A DNA stretch of 64,000 nt from Colwellia sp. (GTDB taxonomy: Bacteria; Pseudomonadota; Gammaproteobacteria; Enterobacterales; Alteromonadaceae). Position numbers and translations under genes: made by a program. The DNA lies in contig JAPHTO010000117.1 in the NCBI GenBank assembly GCA_026196955.1, positions 1 to 64,000 of the forward strand. Reading direction: 5' to 3'. Under the pieces are notes generated by a model. That model was not told the origin of the DNA. It searched no databases and was given only the letters and a program-made list of their open reading frames with translations. Positions 17,511 to 28,163 of this stretch are shown here, piece by piece (positions within the stretch are counted from its first letter, which is position 1; each line of letters begins with the position of its first letter).

Positions 17511-18419
17511 TTAGAATTGAGCAACAACTTCAACATTAAAACTATTGTAATCATCATCTGATGAGGTATTTGAGTTATAGCCAACATTTAATGAATAATT
17601 ATCATTGAAAAAGTGATTAATACCAACAGAGTAAAAGTCATTTTTATCGTAACCAGCTGAGAAAGAGGTATATTGATTAAAGTAATACTCAGCAGTTAGT
17701 GCCCAAGTATCTTCAGTCCACTCATAATCACCATTGTCGTAACTATAATAAGCCCCAAGTACTAGGTAGCTTTGCTGTGATAGTGACATAAAGTATTTTG
17801 TAGATAAGTGGTGAAAATCAAGTTCATCATCAGTGCTATAACTAAAACCAATATAATCAATTTCTCCAAGCTGTAGGTTGTAATTTGCATTAAAAGAGTA
17901 GGATTCATCTGAATCCTCCAATTTAGAAGCTTTAACTTTAACTAAAAAATTATCGGTAATTAAATATCCTAGGCTAGCATCATACGAATAATAACTATCT
18001 TCATTATCTAAAGAGAAGTTTTCAAACTTCGCTGTTGACTCACCGTTAGTATATGAATAGCTTCCTCCGAGCAAAAAGTTATCAGCAAACCATTCACCGC
18101 CGATACTAAAACTGTCAGAATCTGAGTTACTTGTATAAGTATCTAAATAAGCAAACTCACTTTCAGATTTTGAGTAATTCACCGTAAGGTTAGTCAACTT
18201 GTTGATATAGTCGAACTCTTTTAAGGGACCTAAAGATTGTCTTTTATCAAAATAATACCGACTACCTAGATTAAAGTATTTAGATTCGCCATATGAAAAA
18301 TCACTCTTTGAGTAGCCAATTGAAGAGAATGATTGATAGCTTTGTGCTTGGGTTGGTTGATTTATAAACAATAAAGTTGGAATTGCAATTACAGATACAG
18401 TAATTGTGGATAATTTCAT
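17511..18419 (-). CDS. Putative outer-membrane beta-barrel protein
   Basis: A 302-residue exported protein with a signal peptide ending near QPTQAQS. The mature part is rich in Ser, Tyr, Asp and Asn and shows repeated short alternating segments such as SYQSFSSIGYSKSDF, LTNLTVNYSKSESEF and DSFSIGGEWFADNF. It ends SFNVEVVAQF with a C-terminal Phe, the usual outer-membrane barrel signature. About 14-16 strands seem possible. No porin subfamily is recognised. It is a single gene, convergent with the polyferredoxin gene and separated from the ABC operon by a terminator. Confidence 0.75.
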   Translation of the reverse strand: MKLSTITVSVIAIPTLLFINQPTQAQSYQSFSSIGYSKSDFSYGESKYFNLGSRYYFDKRQSLGPLKEFDYINKLTNLTVNYSKSESEFAYLDTYTSNSDSDSFSIGGEWFADNFLLGGSYSYTNGESTAKFENFSLDNEDSYYSYDASLGYLITDNFLVKVKASKLEDSDESYSFNANYNLQLGEIDYIGFSYSTDDELDFHHLSTKYFMSLSQQSYLVLGAYYSYDNGDYEWTEDTWALTAEYYFNQYTSFSAGYDKNDFYSVGINHFFNDNYSLNVGYNSNTSSDDDYNSFNVEVVAQF

Positions 18420-18517
18420 TATACATCCTTGTTTTTTTAGTGAAAAATAATTTTATGGCGATAATACCTATTTACTAGCTGTTGTCTAGCAAAATTTTAA
18501 TAGTTGTTATCGATAAT

Positions 18518-18540
18518 AAAAAAAGGGGCATTGCTACCCC
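18518..18540 (-). terminator. Intrinsic terminator of the ABC exporter operon
   Basis: Read on the minus strand, GGGGTAGCAATGCCCC forms a 6-pair stem (one G-U) closed by a GCAA tetraloop of GNRA type and followed by seven U residues. It begins 38 bases past the last permease stop. Confidence 0.85.
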
Positions 18541-18577
18541 GAGTAAACATGTTTCTTTTCCTTCATCGTCAGAATAA

Positions 18578-19792
18578 CTAAACGGTTCTCGTTGCCGTGG
18601 CGGGTGAAATTAGCGAGGCCTTTCTTGCAGGGTATAGCACGGCTAGTTGACCCACTATAAATAAAGTCAGTACACCAAAAAGAATAAGTTCGAGGTTAAT
18701 AGGCGCGAGTTCGAAGGTTTTTACCAGCCACATATTGAGTGATACCGCGCCAATAATGCCAACAAAAATACCAACACTAGAAATTAACAGATTCTCCACC
18801 ATAAAATAGCGCATAATTTGCCAGCGAGTTGCTCCTAAAGCGCGGCGAGTGCCTATTTGTTTAGTACGTCTATTTATACTGAATATGGCTAAGCCGACAA
18901 TGCCAAATCCAGTGATAATAGTGAGTGTGATCACGACGGTTGTGAGTATTTTGTTGGTGGCATTATGGCGTTGATAACTGCGCTCTCTGGTTTCTTCCAT
19001 GGTGCGCATACGGCGAATAATTCTGCCTTTGTCACTCTCAGCTAGCATCTTTTCAATCTGTGGCATAAGTTGGTCACGCTTACCCGGCTCGGTGCGAATA
19101 AATAAACGGCTACCTTTGCTTTCCATTTGAAAGGGCACTAGCATGCTGCGCTCAACACCATCCCAGCCATTCCAAGGAGCTTGCAGCTGCTTCAATATAC
19201 CAATAATTTGGATAGTTTGGTTTTGAGAAATAAATACGGTTTTGCCTAGTGCTGATTGCCAATCTTCAGGGAATAAGCTAAGCGCCAATGCCTTGGTAAT
19301 GATTACTTTATCGGGCCAAGTTGATTGCCCTGATTGTCGCCATTGAATATCGGTGGCACTAAAGTTTTCACCAGCGATTAACTCTAGACCCAGGGTGTTA
19401 ATAGCATGATCATCAACCATATAAACGGCGGTACCTATGCTGTCTTTATCCTCACCAGCCTCTGTTTGTACGCCAGATGACCAACCACCACCGCTAAGTG
19501 GAATAGCATTGATTTGTATCGCATCAACGATGCCAGGTGTTTTTCTTAAGGTATTTAAGTCGGTTTGCAATGCCGCTTGAATGTTATAGTCTTGCCCGAA
19601 AATAGTATTGGTTAAGTAGAAGGTGTTTGCTTCGTCAACACCGCTGCTTCTGAGCATTTGTGCTTGCCTGTCTTGGATCATAAAAATGGCATTAACAATA
19701 ATAGTCATGGTAAGTGCTATTTGTAAGGCAATGAGTAATGCGCCAATTTTATTGCGCATTAATGCACGAATAATAAGTCCTGCTTCTAACAT
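18578..19792 (-). CDS. ABC transporter permease, MacB/FtsX type (second permease)
   Basis: A 404-residue permease with an N-terminal helix near residues 15-35, a large periplasmic MacB_PCD-like domain (about 40-270), and three C-terminal helices of the FtsX domain (near 280-300, 330-350 and 370-388). The segment INRRTKQIGTRRALGATRWQIM is the conserved cytoplasmic coupling motif of FtsX-type permeases. It is the last gene of a four-gene operon, 12 bases after the other permease. Two different permeases suggest a heterodimer. The cargo is unknown; this architecture is used for peptide, lipoprotein or drug export. Confidence 0.9.
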   Translation of the reverse strand: MLEAGLIIRALMRNKIGALLIALQIALTMTIIVNAIFMIQDRQAQMLRSSGVDEANTFYLTNTIFGQDYNIQAALQTDLNTLRKTPGIVDAIQINAIPLSGGGWSSGVQTEAGEDKDSIGTAVYMVDDHAINTLGLELIAGENFSATDIQWRQSGQSTWPDKVIITKALALSLFPEDWQSALGKTVFISQNQTIQIIGILKQLQAPWNGWDGVERSMLVPFQMESKGSRLFIRTEPGKRDQLMPQIEKMLAESDKGRIIRRMRTMEETRERSYQRHNATNKILTTVVITLTIITGFGIVGLAIFSINRRTKQIGTRRALGATRWQIMRYFMVENLLISSVGIFVGIIGAVSLNMWLVKTFELAPINLELILFGVLTLFIVGQLAVLYPARKASLISPATATRTV

Positions 19793-19804
19793 GAGTGATA
19801 TTCC

Positions 19805-21115
19805 TTATTGGCTTTTCAATTGTTGGGCTGGGGATATGTTGCATGCCCGCCACGTAGGATAAAGTCCAGCAATGACAGTACATACTAGGGCCATAACAAT
19901 GGCTAAAGTCATCATGGTTAGATCGAGTGTTGCTAGGCCTTGCATGTATTCGCCGTACAAACTTTCAATGCCTATTAGCCCTAAAAATGATAAGCCTAAG
20001 CCAAGTAGCCCACCAGCAAAACCAATGCAAGCTGATTCAATTATATATTGACTAAAGAGTGTGGCTTTACTGGCGCCAAGCGCTTGGCGTAAGCCAATTT
20101 CTGGTGCTTTGCCAAGAAATTTTGCCAATAGCAAACCTATCGTATTTAACAAGCATACTGTTAAGAACATTAATGACATTGCCATCATCATTCTGGCGTC
20201 ATCGGCTACCACTTCTTGATTTTCTAACCATTGCATGACATTACTTAATCGGTTATCAAGTGGCCTTTGAAAACGTCCATACTGTTTTTGCTCTTCAACG
20301 TAAGCATTTAGAAAGGTCATGTAATCTTGTTTTTCTTGCTCGTTTCTGAGCTCAACCCAAAACTGTGTCCAGATACATTCACCGGCAAGAAATGCTGCCA
20401 TACCATCGCCACTTGGTTTCCAACAGTTGGTATTTCCTGAACGCCTGATCTTTTCTTCAGCAATCAAACTAAACGGTACAAAGACATCTTCCGATTCATT
20501 GAAAGCGCCGGTGGTAATATCGTAAAACCTTGGTTTGGGTTGCCAGTGATCGATAACGCCCATAACTTTATAGATATTGTTATCAAATTTGACGGTTTTG
20601 CCGACCGAGTTTTCACCACCAAAAATTTGGTCGTTTATTTTTTTACTCAAAATGATCACTTGCTCTTTACTTCTATCTGAGTCTTTAGACCATGCAGAGC
20701 CAAAAATAAAAGGCACATCAAACATCGCAAAAAAATCGGCGGAATTAGCTCTAGCAGTAACACTAATAGGTAGTAAGTCGGCATCATCTGGCTCGATTAC
20801 GCCGTAAGCTTGCGCTTGTACGTTTTGACGGAAAGCTTTGCTTGCTTTCATCAGGTTAGTTGAATCAGTGTAAGTTAATTGATCGGGTGGGTTAACGCCT
20901 TCATCAAAGGGATCATTAACATCCCAACTATCAAGTTGTACGTAAAAAAGTTGCTCGCTTTTATGCGGAATCGGATTAGCCGACATCAGATAGTTGACGG
21001 TAATCGTAGTCATCGCAGCGCCAATACCTAAACCAATCGCGCATATCATCACTAAACTTAAGCCCCAGTGTCGTAAAATACTGATCCAAGCTAGACGTAA
21101 ATAATAACTAAACAT
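19805..21115 (-). CDS. ABC transporter permease, MacB/FtsX type (first permease)
   Basis: A 436-residue permease with an N-terminal helix near 17-37, a long periplasmic domain and three C-terminal helices. The family coupling motif appears as GKAPEIGLRQALGASKATLF near residues 330-350. It is paired with the next permease (12 bases) and follows the ATPase gene by 18 bases. The periplasmic domain differs clearly from that of its partner, again pointing to a heterodimeric exporter. The two permeases are not fused to an ATPase, unlike true MacB. Confidence 0.9.
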   Translation of the reverse strand: MFSYYLRLAWISILRHWGLSLVMICAIGLGIGAAMTTITVNYLMSANPIPHKSEQLFYVQLDSWDVNDPFDEGVNPPDQLTYTDSTNLMKASKAFRQNVQAQAYGVIEPDDADLLPISVTARANSADFFAMFDVPFIFGSAWSKDSDRSKEQVIILSKKINDQIFGGENSVGKTVKFDNNIYKVMGVIDHWQPKPRFYDITTGAFNESEDVFVPFSLIAEEKIRRSGNTNCWKPSGDGMAAFLAGECIWTQFWVELRNEQEKQDYMTFLNAYVEEQKQYGRFQRPLDNRLSNVMQWLENQEVVADDARMMMAMSLMFLTVCLLNTIGLLLAKFLGKAPEIGLRQALGASKATLFSQYIIESACIGFAGGLLGLGLSFLGLIGIESLYGEYMQGLATLDLTMMTLAIVMALVCTVIAGLYPTWRACNISPAQQLKSQ

Positions 21116-21133
21116 AAATAGTCCTTATCCTGT

Positions 21134-21838
21134 TTAAGCGATGGCTTGTTGATTTGCAGAAGCAAGGTGTAAATCTAACTCACTTACTCTGCCATCCATT
21201 ACTTGAATGGTACGAGGTGAGCGTTGTGCTAGCTGTGCATCATGAGTCACCATAACAATGGTGGTGCCTTGTTTATTAATGTCTTCAAGTAAAGACATAA
21301 CCCCTTGTGCCATTTCTGAGTCTAAGTTGCCTGTTGGCTCATCGGCGAGTAAAAATCGAGGATCAGTAGCTAATGCTCTAGCGATAGCGACGCGTTGTTG
21401 TTGACCACCCGAAAGCTGACTGGGTAAATGCTTCATTCTTGATGCCAGACCTACGCGCTCAAGGTTTTCTTCTATTCTTCTTTTGCGCTCTTTAGCGGAA
21501 AAACCACGATAACGTAACGGCACGTCAACATTGTCGAATAGATTGAGATCAGGGATTAAATTAAAGCTTTGGAAAATAAACCCTATTTTATGGTTTCTCA
21601 TACGAGAGCGGCCATTATCGTTTAACTTGCCTATATCTTCGCCATCAAGGGTAAACTCGCCGCTGGTATAGGTTTCTAATAAACCTGCTATGTTTAAGAA
21701 GGTAGTTTTTCCTGAGCCAGAAGGGCCGGTAACACTGACAAAATCGCCTTCCTTTACCGTTAAACTGAAGTCTCTTAACGCGTGAGTTTGTATTTCTGCT
21801 GTGTGAAAAACTTTGCTGATATTTTTCATGATTAACAT
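21134..21838 (-). CDS. ABC transporter ATPase, LolD/MacB family
   Basis: A 234-residue nucleotide-binding subunit. Walker A is GPSGSGKTT near residues 38-46, the ABC signature is LSGGQQQRVAIARA, Walker B is FLLADEPTGNLDS, and the switch His is in VMVTHD. These details, and GFIFQSFNLIPDLN in the Q-loop, place it in the LolD/FtsE/MacB group. It powers the two following permeases and works with the preceding HlyD-type adaptor. Spacings in the operon are 43, 18 and 12 bases. Confidence 0.94.
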   Translation of the reverse strand: MLIMKNISKVFHTAEIQTHALRDFSLTVKEGDFVSVTGPSGSGKTTFLNIAGLLETYTSGEFTLDGEDIGKLNDNGRSRMRNHKIGFIFQSFNLIPDLNLFDNVDVPLRYRGFSAKERKRRIEENLERVGLASRMKHLPSQLSGGQQQRVAIARALATDPRFLLADEPTGNLDSEMAQGVMSLLEDINKQGTTIVMVTHDAQLAQRSPRTIQVMDGRVSELDLHLASANQQAIA

Positions 21839-21881
21839 AATGCTGTCCTTATTTATCGTTATAGTTATGAGTGTTCAGCTG

Positions 21882-23153
21882 CTAATTAAGCATTACTTGC
21901 TGCGCTGAATTGAATAAATCGGTATTTGAGATAATGATCTGATCGTTTTCTTTAAGGCCGCTGAGTAACTCAATATGACTTAAGCTACGGGCGCCAATAG
22001 ATATTGGTGTTTTTTGGGCGATGCCATTTTCAACTTTATAGGCAAACTTGCCGCCACTGCTATCAAGAAATTGGCCACGTTTTACTTGCAGCACATCACT
22101 TTTTTGTTCAAGAATTATCTGGGTATTAAGGCGTTGATTTTGGCGCAGCTTCATTGGCGTTTCTTCAATGAAGCGCACTCGCCCGGTAACCTGATTATTC
22201 AGTATTTCGGGGGAAATTGTTACCAGACGAGCGCTAAAGCGTTGTTGTTCAAAACTGACATCTACAGCCATGCCTATGGCTAAGTCATCGGCATAACTTT
22301 CTGGAATATCTATTTCTACTTCAAATTTAGTTAAATCAACTACCATCAAGATGGGTTGGTTTTTGCTCAAAAATGTTTTGTTATCTGCACTTAAATTACC
22401 GACAATGCCATTTACAGGTGAGGTGATTGTTAGTGCGTCAACTTGGCGTTGAAGCTCAGTGACATAGAGTGACTGTTGCTGTAAGTCTAGGGCAATAGAT
22501 TTACTTTCAAAATTAAGGCTTTCACTATTTAAGTCAGCATCTTGCACCGCATGTTTGTAGAGTAGCGAGGCATTCTCTAAATCGTCTTGCGCCTTCTCAA
22601 AATCAATTTGGTTTATAACATTTTTTTTATAACCTAAATCAGAGCGCCTTTTTTCTCTTTTTGCGGTTGTTAATCGTACGTTGGCAAGATCTACGGCTTT
22701 TTGATCAATAAGCTGTTGCTTTTTTGTTTGGATTTTTTGCCGAGCTAAGCTTGATTTTAAACGCTCTAAAATAGCTTGTTGTTGAAAAAGTTGATTGGTT
22801 AACTCTGGGCTGTCTAATGTGGCGAGTATCTGGCCTTTTTTTACTTCGTGTCCAGCCTCGACAGCTAAACTAATGGTGCCATCGGCAGGGCTATAAACGG
22901 TTGGGCGTACTGCGGCTACTACTCTACCTAGTACTGATATATCGCGAACAAAGTCCCCACGAGTGATGGTTGCGATCCTGACTCTGTCGAGCGAGACTGA
23001 TTTTTGTGCTTTGCTCCAGCGGTTTGCTGCAGGTGCAACTTGCCAGATAATAGCAATAAGCACGATGAAGCAAATTGCTATGGTGAGTGTTTTCTTTGAT
23101 GTATTTTTTGCTGGTGCGACAGAAACATCTTGATCGCTAGTATCTTTAATCAT
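21882..23153 (-). CDS. Periplasmic adaptor (HlyD/MacA-like membrane fusion protein)
   Basis: A 423-residue adaptor with one N-terminal membrane anchor (about residues 25-43). A biotinyl-lipoyl half motif follows (SPADGTISLAVEAGHEVKKG), then a long coiled-coil hairpin (about 125-235, rich in Gln, Leu, Lys), then the second lipoyl half (TITSPVNGIVGNLS) and a beta-barrel domain. It links the inner-membrane ABC parts to an outer-membrane factor; no TolC homologue is encoded nearby. It is the first gene of the operon. The upstream gap to the divergent cupredoxin gene is 120 bases. Confidence 0.91.
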   Translation of the reverse strand: MIKDTSDQDVSVAPAKNTSKKTLTIAICFIVLIAIIWQVAPAANRWSKAQKSVSLDRVRIATITRGDFVRDISVLGRVVAAVRPTVYSPADGTISLAVEAGHEVKKGQILATLDSPELTNQLFQQQAILERLKSSLARQKIQTKKQQLIDQKAVDLANVRLTTAKREKRRSDLGYKKNVINQIDFEKAQDDLENASLLYKHAVQDADLNSESLNFESKSIALDLQQQSLYVTELQRQVDALTITSPVNGIVGNLSADNKTFLSKNQPILMVVDLTKFEVEIDIPESYADDLAIGMAVDVSFEQQRFSARLVTISPEILNNQVTGRVRFIEETPMKLRQNQRLNTQIILEQKSDVLQVKRGQFLDSSGGKFAYKVENGIAQKTPISIGARSLSHIELLSGLKENDQIIISNTDLFNSAQQVMLN

Positions 23154-23273
23154 AATAATTATTCCCCCGAATAGTTATCATTAAGTAGTATGGTTTGTTA
23201 AAAAGGTTTAAATTAAAGTAAATAAATGTACTTTTTGATGATTTACTTAAGCAAAACTTAATAAGAGGTGACT

Positions 23274-23594
23274 ATGCGTGTCGGCATTTTTTTATGGTTG
23301 ATTATTGTCTCTACAAGTGTTTTTTCCAAAGAGCATGTAGTTGAAATTTATAAGAAAAAATATATTCCTGCTGAAATAACTATTGAGCAGGGAGACACTG
23401 TTATATGGAAAAATATTGAAAAGCGTCAATATCACAATGTGTGGTTTAAACAATTTGATAAAGAAGAGCCTGATTACTTTTTTCCTGATGAAAGCTACCA
23501 ACGCAGCTTTGATAAAACGGGGAATTTTCCTTATGAATGCGGTCCTCATCCGCGTATGAAAGGTACAGTAATAGTGACAAACAAGGTGAAATAA
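23274..23594 (+). CDS. Amicyanin-like type 1 copper protein (cupredoxin)
   Basis: A small exported blue copper protein, 106 residues from the ATG at 23274; AGAGG five bases upstream supports this start over the GTG at 23268. The signal peptide ends near STSVFSK. Ligands are visible: His54 in YHNVWF, then Cys89, His92 and Met95 in CGPHPRMKG. The C-x2-H-x2-M loop is the spacing of amicyanin rather than azurin or plastocyanin. It lies 279 bases upstream of norC on the same strand, so it might deliver electrons to NO reductase or another periplasmic enzyme; no amine dehydrogenase is seen. This partner assignment is inference. Confidence 0.85.
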   Translation: MRVGIFLWLIIVSTSVFSKEHVVEIYKKKYIPAEITIEQGDTVIWKNIEKRQYHNVWFKQFDKEEPDYFFPDESYQRSFDKTGNFPYECGPHPRMKGTVIVTNKVK

Positions 23595-23740
23595 TCTGTT
23601 GTTTTTTAGTTTTATATCCTTAAAAAATATGAGGTTATAGATAATTATTGCTATTTTTAGTTGAATTAATCTCATTATTTTTTGATATGGCGCAACAATA
23701 GTTAACTTTTCGACACATTTTTTTACAACTGCCAAAAAAC

Positions 23741-23754
23741 TTGATTTCTATCAA
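23741..23754. promoter_or_regulatory. Perfect FNR/NnrR-type box upstream of norCB
   Basis: TTGATTTCTATCAA is an exact TTGAT-N4-ATCAA palindrome. A -10 element TATTAT follows at 23778-23783, so the box is centred about 42 bases upstream of the expected start, the class II activator position. norC begins 120 bases further on. Either FNR or an NO-responsive relative (NnrR/Dnr) would read this site. Confidence 0.85.
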
Positions 23755-23873
23755 CCCTCTTCTCTTGCGACCTAGGCTATTATTTCATTGCTTACTAACA
23801 CAAGTGACTAATGCAAAAACTTAATATCACTCACTAACGCATGAATTTTTAGTAATTCATTAAGGGAAACACC

Positions 23874-25707
<1,834 letters not shown>

Positions 25708-25760
25708 GCCTGTAATTAGCTAGATGTACTAATAACATCTAGTTCGTTAATAAAACGCTA

Positions 25761-25791
25761 AAAACCGCGGATCACTCTTCGCGGTTTTTTT
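25761..25791 (+). terminator. Intrinsic terminator after norB
   Basis: ACCGCG and CGCGGT arms enclose a 10-base loop and are followed by a run of T; the AAAA before the stem pairs with it. It lies about 55 bases past the norB stop. Confidence 0.88.
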
Positions 25792-25929
25792 ATGCCTAAT
25801 TTTTGAGCTTGTCTATACTGAAAGAGTTAATCCGCTTGCCATAAATCAGACTTGATTTATCTGGACATATTTTATTAATATGTAAACTGGTCGGATGTAT
25901 TTCATTAATTTTTTACAGAGTTGATAGCT

Positions 25930-27969
25930 ATGTTTTTAAACATAAAAGTATTGAAAGTTGCTCATAAAGTAATAATAGGGTTTGCGGTTATTTTGTTATT
26001 ACTGTTGTTTTCTAGCATCAGCTCTGTTGGTATTTTAAGTGATATAAAAGTCGCAACAGCCAAAGTAGATGACTTTGCCTTACCCATTCAAAAGTTTGCC
26101 AACTCAGTGCAAAAGCAATTGTTGAAACAAGCAAAATCCTCTGCATTTATTACTACATCAGCAACTGTTGATGATATTGAACAATTAAAAGGTTCATTTA
26201 CTCAACAAGGGAAAATGTTAGTTGAGCAAAAGAAGCATATAGAAAAAATGCTCTATGTTTTTCCTAATATCGATAATTTGAAGAATTTCAACCTAGCTTA
26301 TGAGCAATATACTAGCTCAGTATCGGCAATGTTTTCTCATCGCACAGCCGAAATTAATCACACTCAGGCTTTTATTGAACAGCAAAAAATCTTGGATGAT
26401 ATTCTTTATGAGGCCGGGGCGGTTCTTGGTGATTTAACTTATTTAGAAGATCCTGATAATCAGGCGCATATTGATCGCATTGTCGGCTCTGCTACTCAGG
26501 TTGAAGGGTTTATTTTCAATTTAACGGATGCAACCAAAACCATTCTATCTATCAATACTGTTGCTGAAGTTGAAGAGTCTCAACAAACAATCGAATTTGC
26601 GATCAGTAATGTTGAGCAGTACTCTGTGTTTTTAATCAATTTAGGTAAAGAATATAATACCGATGGTTTGATTGAACAATTTATTGAAGAGTTTGATAAA
26701 GCACAAAAAATGCTGCGAGGTGAAGGGAACTTATTCACCGTAAAAATTGCACAGTTAGAAGAACGAAATTCACTCAATGCTGCGTTTAAAGATTCAGAAA
26801 AGCATATTAATGCGTCGATCAAGGCGATTGATATATTTTTACAAGCCGTGGACAAGAACTTATCAACTTTGCAGGCAGATATTCTCGACAATGTTGAGCA
26901 AGGCAACCTAGAGACCCTTCTTATTTTTGTGGTTTTATTTGCCGCTGGTGTTGTTATCGCACTAACCACTATAAGAGCAATGATTGGCCCATTAAAAGGT
27001 ATCAATAAAGTACTGTCTCAAATAGCGAAAGGAGACCTATCTCGACAATTAACGGTTCGTTCAGAAGATGAATATGGTGAGCTTTCTAAAAATGTCAATT
27101 TAGTGGTTGCAGACTTAAGAGCATTAATCAGTAATATTTCAGATAATACTCACTTATTAAATAGTGCGGCTGAGCAATCAAGTGAAAAGATAGCGCAAGT
27201 GACGGATTCATTAGCGATACAGAAGCAAACCATAGAGCAGGTTACGATACAAACAGCTGAGTTAGGGCAAAGTGCTGATCATATTTTAGCGAAAGCCAAT
27301 AATGCTGAAGAGAAAATGGCTAGCGCATTAAATCAAAGTGGTGAACTTGAACAGACTGCAAATACCACCAATGAGCGCATGCAAAATTTAGTGACTATGC
27401 TAGATAGCACCTCTGATGTGATGTCGGTATTACAGCAAGAGTCCACCAATATTAGTGGTATTTTAGATACTATTCGCGGGATTTCAGATCAAACTAACTT
27501 ATTAGCACTAAACGCTGCCATTGAAGCGGCGCGGGCAGGTGAAGCGGGTCGGGGTTTTGCTGTTGTTGCTGATGAAGTGCGTTTATTAGCGAGTAGGACA
27601 CAAGAATCAGCGACTGAAATTCAAACCATGATTGAATCATTGCAAAGCCAAACTGAAAAAGCCGTGTTAGATATTTCCCATGGAAAAGGTGAAGCGAATA
27701 ATTGCCAAGATCACACAGATCAACTTTTAAAGACGCTATTGCTTATCACCAGTGCTATTGAACAAATGCATGATATGAGTAGTGATATTTCCCAATCGGC
27801 AACTCAGCAAAATACCTTAAGTAATGAAATTAATCACAGTATTCAAGAGGTGGTTAATTTAAGTCAACAAAGTAGCGATAAGTCATCATCAACATTAACT
27901 TATAGTCACCAAGTTGCTGATTTGGCAGCTAAACTAGAAGATTCAATCGATACATTTAAAGTGTCTTAA
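25930..27969 (+). CDS. Methyl-accepting chemotaxis protein with helical periplasmic sensor
   Basis: A chemoreceptor of 679 residues from the ATG at 25930 (a TTG at 25921 has no spaced ribosome site). TM1 is near residues 15-35 and TM2 near 330-352. The periplasmic part of about 290 residues is all-helical, of the size of HBM-like sensors. HAMP follows TM2. The signalling tip is [35 protein letters not shown]. The ligand is unknown. It follows norB but is separated from it by a terminator and a gap of about 220 bases, so it is not in that operon. A role in energy or nitrogen-oxide taxis is only a neighbour-based guess. Confidence 0.92.
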   Translation: MFLNIKVLKVAHKVIIGFAVILLLLLFSSISSVGILSDIKVATAKVDDFALPIQKFANSVQKQLLKQAKSSAFITTSATVDDIEQLKGSFTQQGKMLVEQKKHIEKMLYVFPNIDNLKNFNLAYEQYTSSVSAMFSHRTAEINHTQAFIEQQKILDDILYEAGAVLGDLTYLEDPDNQAHIDRIVGSATQVEGFIFNLTDATKTILSINTVAEVEESQQTIEFAISNVEQYSVFLINLGKEYNTDGLIEQFIEEFDKAQKMLRGEGNLFTVKIAQLEERNSLNAAFKDSEKHINASIKAIDIFLQAVDKNLSTLQADILDNVEQGNLETLLIFVVLFAAGVVIALTTIRAMIGPLKGINKVLSQIAKGDLSRQLTVRSEDEYGELSKNVNLVVADLRALISNISDNTHLLNSAAEQSSEKIAQVTDSLAIQKQTIEQVTIQTAELGQSADHILAKANNAEEKMASALNQSGELEQTANTTNERMQNLVTMLDSTSDVMSVLQQESTNISGILDTIRGISDQTNLLALNAAIEAARAGEAGRGFAVVADEVRLLASRTQESATEIQTMIESLQSQTEKAVLDISHGKGEANNCQDHTDQLLKTLLLITSAIEQMHDMSSDISQSATQQNTLSNEINHSIQEVVNLSQQSSDKSSSTLTYSHQVADLAAKLEDSIDTFKVS

Positions 27970-28163
27970 CGCCTTAGCTTAGTTAAGTGTTGTTACATTG
28001 ACCTATGCTTATGAACACTTGATGAGCATGCACTTTAACACCTTGGTAACCTCAGTAAAAAACTCTTTTTTACCTTGTAATTTTGTTATTTAGTCTCTAT
28101 TTTCTGATTATTATCAACGGGCATGCTAACGTTGCTAACATCAGACAATTTAAAGGCTAACAG

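Noticed and set aside
23292-23735. 147-codon minus-strand frame
   Set aside because: It runs antisense through the cupredoxin gene, whose copper ligands and signal peptide are clear; composition reflects AT richness.
26580-27005. 141-codon minus-strand frame
   Set aside because: Antisense shadow of the chemoreceptor gene.
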